Shown here one piece after another: positions 5,140 to 5,391 of a stretch of DNA of 5,391 nucleotides. The translations under genes were made by a program, and so were the position numbers. The stretch's first letter is position 1. Each line of letters starts with the position of its first letter. The notes beneath the pieces were generated by a model. That model searched no databases. It was not told the DNA's origin and worked only from the letters and a program-made list of their open reading frames with translations. The DNA comes from Chloroflexota bacterium (GTDB lineage: Bacteria > Chloroflexota > Dormibacteria > CF-121). The DNA is taken from contig VBFF01000107.1 of assembly GCA_005889285.1 (NCBI GenBank), positions 1 through 5,391 of the forward strand. Reading direction: 5' to 3'.

Positions 5140-5180
5140 GGGAGGGCCAGGCCCGGATGGCCCCGGCGGAGTTGCGCAAA

Positions 5181-5200
5181 CCCTTCCCATGGGGGAAGGG
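5181..5200 (+). terminator. 8-bp GC-rich hairpin after the small ORF, no T-tract
   Basis: CCCTTCCC (5181-5188) pairs perfectly with GGGAAGGG (5193-5200) around ATGG, 41 bases after the stop of the small membrane ORF. What follows is GAGTGCTAGACTAGC, not a T-run. A terminator for the corA/small-ORF unit is plausible from position but not proven. Confidence 0.45.
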
Positions 5201-5292
5201 GAGTGCTAGACTAGCGCCCGATTAGTCTGACTGCGTCCAGATCGGCGACCTGACCCGTTTCCCAGTCCCGGGGAACCAGCCCTGGGCCCGCT

Positions 5293-5315
5293 CGCGAAGC
5301 TGTACCGGCTTCGCG
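5293..5315. other. 8-bp inverted repeat upstream of the outgoing promoter
   Basis: CGCGAAGC (5293-5300) and GCTTCGCG (5308-5315) are perfect inverted copies around TGTACCG. It lies 18 bases before the -35 box of the promoter at 5334. It may be the end of the upstream transcript (a terminator without T-tract) or a protein-binding site; the sequence does not decide. Confidence 0.4.
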
Positions 5316-5329
5316 GCAAATATGTTTGC
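5316..5329. promoter_or_regulatory. Short dyad GCAAA-TATG-TTTGC just upstream of a -35 box; possible operator
   Basis: GCAAA (5316-5320) and TTTGC (5325-5329) form a dyad with a 4-base AT-rich centre, 4 bases before TTGACA. A dyad in this place is where an activator or repressor dimer could bind. It is an AT-rich island in GC-rich sequence, which may also just reflect promoter composition. Confidence 0.35.
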
Positions 5330-5333
5330 GCGC

Positions 5334-5363
5334 TTGACAGCTGGGGTAACCTGATGGTACTAT
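5334..5363 (+). promoter_or_regulatory. Strong sigma70-like promoter pointing out of the window
   Basis: A perfect -35 box TTGACA (5334-5339) is followed after 18 bases by TACTAT (5358-5363), one or two changes from TATAAT depending on alignment. Transcription would start near 5369-5372. No start codon with a good ribosome binding site follows in the remaining bases, so the driven gene lies beyond the window; I cannot tell which it is. Confidence 0.7.
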
Positions 5364-5391
5364 TGCCGTTCGGTGCTTCCAGGGTTGCTTT

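Noticed and set aside
5144..5163. GGGCCA/TGGCCC hairpin right after the small ORF
   Set aside because: Only 6 bp with an 8-base loop and no T-tract in a very GC-rich stretch; likely to occur by chance.
4983..5225. 80-codon plus-strand open frame overlapping the 44-codon membrane ORF
   Set aside because: It starts without a ribosome binding site, has no coherent domain or hydrophobic segment, and the overlapping shorter frame has a strong Shine-Dalgarno and a clear membrane helix.
1..5391. CRISPR array, insertion sequence, attachment site or replication origin
   Set aside because: I saw no regularly spaced direct repeats, transposase-like frame, terminal inverted repeats with target duplication, or DnaA-box cluster.

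Overview
This GC-rich window carries the conserved bacterial secE-nusG-rplKAJL cluster, all on the plus strand and tightly packed. The order is rpmG (L33, 5' end cut off), tRNA-Trp(CCA), secE, nusG, rplK (L11, damaged), rplA (L1), a DUF1801-family gene, an L10 leader RNA, rplJ (L10), rplL (L7/L12), a CorA-type metal-ion transporter, a 44-codon membrane microprotein and a gene-free tail that ends in a strong sigma70-like promoter. High GC, the NusG with a long Pro/Ala/Glu-rich N-terminal extension, the rpmG-tRNA-Trp-secE order, TTG/GTG starts and a Gram-positive-like L10 leader suggest a Chloroflexota-type or other high-GC bacterium, possibly a metagenome-derived contig. This is an inference; no 16S rRNA or other phylogenetic marker was tested.

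Bases 1-1296: L33, tRNA-Trp, SecE and NusG. SecE is a subunit of the SecYEG translocon. NusG is a transcription elongation factor that links RNA polymerase to the ribosome. secE and nusG overlap, and nusG and rplK share one base (TAATG).

Bases 1296-2780: rplK and rplA share one base (TGATG). rplK appears to have lost 53 bp, about 18 conserved codons, around base 1467. Its two halves lie in different frames, and the first half now reads in frame through into rplA, creating an apparent 359-residue L11N-L1 open frame. A DUF1801 gene then sits between rplA and rplJ, where most genomes have only the leader.

Bases 2778-3889: an extended -10 promoter overlaps the DUF1801 stop codon. It is followed by a leader with the folded L10-binding region, an 8-bp antiterminator and a competing intrinsic terminator. 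The 3' arm of the terminator contains the rplJ Shine-Dalgarno sequence. rplJ and rplL, the ribosomal stalk genes, follow.

Bases 3890-5391: after rplL, where rpoB is often found, there is a perfect 10-bp hairpin, then corA, another hairpin, and a 44-codon single-pass membrane ORF with a strong ribosome binding site. The last 252 bases (5140-5391) hold no gene that I can support, only several hairpins, a short palindrome and a TTGACA-18-TACTAT promoter pointing out of the window.
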